Source: Pascua guehoae (Eukaryota; Basidiomycota; Tremellomycetes; Trichosporonales; Trichosporonaceae). From it: 64,000 bases of DNA. A program made the translations under genes and the position numbers. Below, one piece after another: positions 60,539 to 64,000 of the stretch (its first letter is position 1; each line of letters starts with the position of its first letter). The notes beneath the pieces were generated by a model. It made no database searches and was not told the DNA's origin. It was given only the letters and a program-made list of their open reading frames with translations. The DNA is taken from the NCBI GenBank assembly GCA_001600415.1, contig BCJX01000017.1, positions 96,514 to 160,513 of the forward strand, read 5' to 3'.

Positions 60539-62051
60539 CTAAAGCTGGGCAACTGATGCCAAGAGATCGAGAACACCCTCACTCCAGCCGACGCCGTTGT
60601 GGCCGCCGCTCTTGAGTTCGACCCAAACCCTCGTGAGGTCGTTAACCTCGGCGTAGCGAATGGTGCCCCATCCTGCATACTCGGCCTCGTGAACCTCAGC
60701 ATCACGGATGCTGGTGCCGTTTGGTGCCAGGAGAGACTCAAAGAGAAGGCGCGAATGCCACGACTCAATGACCTTGTCGTTCTCGGCGTGGGCGAGAAGC
60801 ATGGGGGACGCTGTGCGCTACGTGTGTTAGTCACTATACCGGAAACACAACATACCGAGAGGGCAGCGGACGAGTTGAATGGGTCTCGCGTCTGAATGTT
60901 GATAAAGTCTAATAGTTAGTAGTGTAGCGTCTAACCTGAAACGACCACCCCTGAGACTCACTCTGGCGGTACTTGAGCTCCTTGAGGGGCTTGGTAAGAT
61001 GAATGAAGCCAAACATGCGGTAGCTGGTGGGTTAGTCAGTCCTAGTTGGGGAGGAGACGTACCCGTCGATCAGCGCTGGGATAGACGTGAACGGAGCAAG
61101 AAGAGCGACAGCCCTGGGGTAGATGCCTGACGTGGTTAGCTCGAGTAGCGGGTAGCATTGATACCCACCAGCGTCAGCCAGAACCCCGGCGACCGCCGAG
61201 CTGACACCAGTGCCAAGGCTATGGCCAGCAATGACAATTTGCTTCTCGGGAGGGCCATCTGACACGCGCTGGACACGCTCCGAAACCCAGTCCCACGCAG
61301 TCCGGGCATCGATGATAACGCCGTCCTGTGTTGGCGAACCTGTCGAGTCACCAAAGCCGCGGTAGTCGGTGGCGACAACATTGCAGTCGAGACGGGTGGA
61401 CATTTCAATGTAGCCGCGGACGCGAGAAGGGAAGGCTCGGTTGGCCGCCTGGGTGGTGTTAACGAGAGAAAGGCGTTGTAAGTGAAGCAAGAGAGGCCTA
61501 GGTACGTTTATGCTGGTGAAGCAGGCAATAAGAAGACTTACATTTCCGTGGAAGTAGATGATCGTGGGGCGTACGCCGAACGCCTCATCGAACTTGTCAT
61601 CGCTCAACGGAGCGCGCGGGGGGAAAGGATGCTGAGAAACGTAGTACGACTGGGGACTAGATGGTGAGCTGCTTGTGTGCTGAAAGAGAGCTGCTTACAG
61701 AACATGCCAAAGTCCGATTTCCTCGCCGTCAGGCGTGGTCAGCTTGAGGTTGCGTGTCTTGAAGGCTGGGGCATGAGCTAAAGATCAACAACGACATGGT
61801 AGCTCACGTGCGAGGCCATAGAACTCGGGGTTGTCAAAGCGAGGCTTCACAGGGAACTGTAGCGCATGACCAAAGGTCAGACTGAAGTCAGCCACAAACC
61901 AGGCTTATCTCCAGCGTACTCACGCTCTCTGGACCGGGGGTGTGGCAAGGAGGACGAGGGCGAGCACGTAGAGAGCGAAGATGCCGAGGGGCAGCCAGTG
62001 CGCCCTCCTGAGGAGCCGCTGGGCTGTAGTAGGCCGTTGAGGTACGCCCAT
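60539..62051 (-). CDS. membrane-anchored alpha/beta hydrolase, ABHD12-like
   Basis: Nine exons (62051-61924, 61881-61808, 61765-61699, 61656-61542, 61448-61169, 61126-61063, 61023-60962, 60908-60856, 60817-60539) give 373 aa. An N-terminal basic stretch (AQRLLRRAHW) and one membrane helix (LPLGIFALYVLALVLLA) resemble a signal anchor. The hydrolase fold shows the oxyanion strand TIIYFHGN, CNVVATDYRGFGDSTGSPTQ, the nucleophile elbow IAGHSLGTG, the acid in LLAHAENDKVI and the histidine in SGGHNGVGW. Order and spacing fit ABHD12/ABHD13 and fungal Bem46-type lipases. The substrate is probably a lipid or lysophospholipid, by family only. The sequence just before the ATG (taacaaatacctttaccag) looks like an intron end, so a leader exon may lie upstream. 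Confidence 0.88.
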
Positions 62052-62673
62052 CTGGTAAAGGTATTTGTTAAGGAGAGACTGAGGTGGGAGTTGTTAGAAA
62101 CAAGAGGCGAAGACGTCTGTCAACATGAGAGGTAAGTAGTGTGGTTGCTAAAAACCAAAGACGACCCACTCGGCTACACGTGTTTCCGGGGCAAAACACC
62201 AACGACACACTAGGAATCTGTCCCGCCGGCCGTCCACGACAGCGTCTGCCCCATGGGGTCATGGGGGTCCAGTCCAGAGTAGTGCCAAGCCTGTACATGT
62301 CACTGAGCGTCTGGACCGTGCACACCCACTCTCTCTCTCTCTCTTTGTAATCAGACAAACCGTCTGGTGCCCATTGGGGCCACGGGGGTCAGAGGAGGGG
62401 GGGGGGGGAACATGGAACACGATGCGGTGGAGGGCTGCCTATCCCTTTTGAATCTTTTGATCGGCTCTGACCGCGGGAACAGGCAACGTGCAATGTGTGA
62501 CGGAAGTAGAATGCGGAGACCCCGCGCTCGCTTAGGTCGATTGTGTGCTCCACCCCGACTCCGTCGACCCAAGATAGAATATACCTACGGGTGTCCAAAC
62601 TGCAACTCTCAATCATGAGACTTGCACTGCATACTCTACCGCCTCTAGCAACGTACGCCCATCACCGTCCACC
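62052..62673. promoter_or_regulatory. divergent promoter hydrolase / nitrilase
   Basis: 622 bp between divergent starts. It holds a (TC)n run at 62329-62343 and a poly-G run at 62399-62408. No gene or tRNA could be supported. Confidence 0.5.
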
Positions 62674-63941
62674 ATGCCGTTGTCGTCTTCTCAACCTTCA
62701 GTGATCAAGATTGCGGTTGCCCAGACCAGCCCTGTTGAACTGGATCTCGACACCTTCAACGACCAACTCTCTGCGCACACGTCGCCGTTCCCCACGCTCG
62801 AGGCCAACCTCCTCGATGCCGCCAAGCGTGTAGAGGAGGCGGCCAGCCAAGGCGCAGACGTGGTCGTCTTTCCGGAATACTTTCTCCAGTCGTTTGTGAA
62901 CAGCGGTCGCCAGGTGAGCAGAGCACCATGAGTATGGGAGCAGGAGCTGACATTCTAGTTCCTCACTCTTCCGGGGACGCACCTCGAGGCGTTCCTCTCA
63001 AAGCTTGCAGAGCAGTACAAGATCTCCATTGCGGGAACGATTGTGTACGGCTCCATCCCGGAGGAAGCTGGTGTTGAATCTCTGCCCGCGGTGTCACCAT
63101 TTGAACACCTCCTCGACGACGCCAAGCCCGAGGGTCTCACCGATGCCCAGCGCCAGTGGGCGAGCTGGCTGGAGAAAAACGAGATTGTGTACCGGGATTC
63201 GGCAGACCACGCGCCCCACCACCCCGTTCTCCACAACACGGCTTTTTTTATTGACGAGACTGGGAAGCGGATCGGGACATATGTGAAGAGGAATCTGTGG
63301 ATCCCCGAGCGGTGAGTGTGGCGACTCACGGAGCACAAATTCTGACCGCAGGCACTATCTTACGCCTGGAGAGACGATGCACACGGCATTCGAGACAAAG
63401 TGGGGCAAAGCTGGCTTCCTCATTTGTACGTCTCCCTCATACACCCACTTGGCTGACACCAGGCTGGGACCAGTCGCACGGCGCAGCGGGCCAGTACTTG
63501 GCCGACCAGGGCGTGGGCCTCATCTTTGCGCCGACATTCTGGCTCGGGACCGATAGCGAGCCGTGAGCAACGAGACCTCCTACAAGTCGACTAACTGCAA
63601 ACAGGGAGCTGAGCCAATTCCCACACGAGCCAAACTACGAGTTCGACATGGTCCAGGCTCTAGCGTACGCGCGCTCCTTTGAGACGGAAACGGTGTATGT
63701 GCTTTGCAATGCGGGCGGCCCAGTCGAGCAAGGCTTCATGGGTGGAAGCGCGGTCTGGGCGCCTCTCCGCGGTAAAGTGGGCGGGTTTGGCGATAGCGAA
63801 GTTGGCGTCAAGGTCGTCGAGGTCGACATGAACGTGCTCAAGGTCGCAAGGGGGCTGTATCACGTCCAGGAGGATTGGAGGCATAGGCTGAAGAAGGTCA
63901 AGGATGAGGAGCGACGACGGCTCGAGGAGTCGACGCCTTGA
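62674..63941 (+). CDS. nitrilase-superfamily carbon-nitrogen hydrolase
   Basis: Five exons (62674-62913, 62959-63311, 63352-63425, 63463-63562, 63605-63941) give 367 aa. All members of the E-K-C triad are visible: E68 in VVVFPEYFLQ, the lysine in GTYVKRNLWIPERHYLTPGE and C223 in GFLICWDQSHG, where the cysteine codon is restored by joining exons 3 and 4. APTFWLGTD and NAGGPVEQGFMGGSA follow in the usual place. The family splits nitriles or amides. CWDQ, rather than the CWE of true nitrilases, suggests an amidase-like member, but the substrate cannot be read from sequence. There is no signal peptide, so it is probably cytosolic. Confidence 0.9.
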
Positions 63942-64000
63942 AGGATGGATGGTTTAGGAAGACACTGGGAAATTTATTGCGACTTTGGGGTGTAGCAAAC

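Overview
The window is nuclear DNA of a GC-rich fungus. Genes are cut by many short introns (mostly 36-60 nt, GT...AG, usually with a CTAAC or CTGAC branch-point word just before the acceptor), and the proteins read as basidiomycete. The style fits a Tremellomycete yeast, probably Trichosporonales, but the order and species are inference and I cannot name the organism. All exon boundaries were worked out by hand from splice signals, open frame and family conservation. Where exon lists are given, the coding length was checked to be a multiple of three.

Layout. 1-1.9 kb: no gene, two short direct repeats. 1.9-3.6 kb: a von Willebrand A domain protein (-). 3.6-12.3 kb: about 8.6 kb without a recognisable gene, studded with 7-8 nt microsatellites and homopolymers. 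12.3-14.1 kb: an orphan 350-aa protein (+). 14.1-17.0 kb: empty, repeat-rich. 17-32 kb: dense housekeeping genes: an RTR1/RPAP2 phosphatase (-), a peroxisomal 3-ketoacyl-CoA thiolase (-), SEC61 (-), DUS3 (+), SEC23 (-) and a TMA46/ZC3H15 zinc-finger protein (-) with 13 exons, three of them only 10-11 nt. 33-34.6 kb: two convergent tRNA-Ser genes and a 155-aa protein of unknown function. 36.4-37.3 kb: a 99-aa protein. 38-64 kb: a CHFR-like RING/PBZ ubiquitin ligase (-), AFG2 (+), NAA10 (-), COX15 (+), a DEK_C/SWIB protein (+), mitochondrial ribosomal protein bL31m (-), THG1 (+), an OAC1-type mitochondrial carrier (+, with a 40-N assembly gap in its first intron), UPF1 (-), a membrane-anchored alpha/beta hydrolase (-) and a nitrilase-superfamily enzyme (+).

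There are no operons. Several neighbours are head-to-head and may share promoters: SEC61/DUS3, CHFR-like/AFG2, NAA10/COX15, bL31m/THG1 and hydrolase/nitrilase. Many genes serve translation, RNA decay or protein export (DUS3, THG1, tRNA-Ser, TMA46, AFG2, UPF1, NAA10, SEC61, SEC23), but I see no sign that they form a dedicated cluster. I found no transposon coding sequence, rRNA gene, virus-derived gene or CRISPR array. I found no convincing new multi-gene system; the most unusual items are single-gene oddities: a thiolase that appears to use PTS1 instead of PTS2, consecutive micro-exons in TMA46, a CHFR-type ligase with a PAR-binding zinc finger but no FHA domain, and a large linker inserted in THG1.
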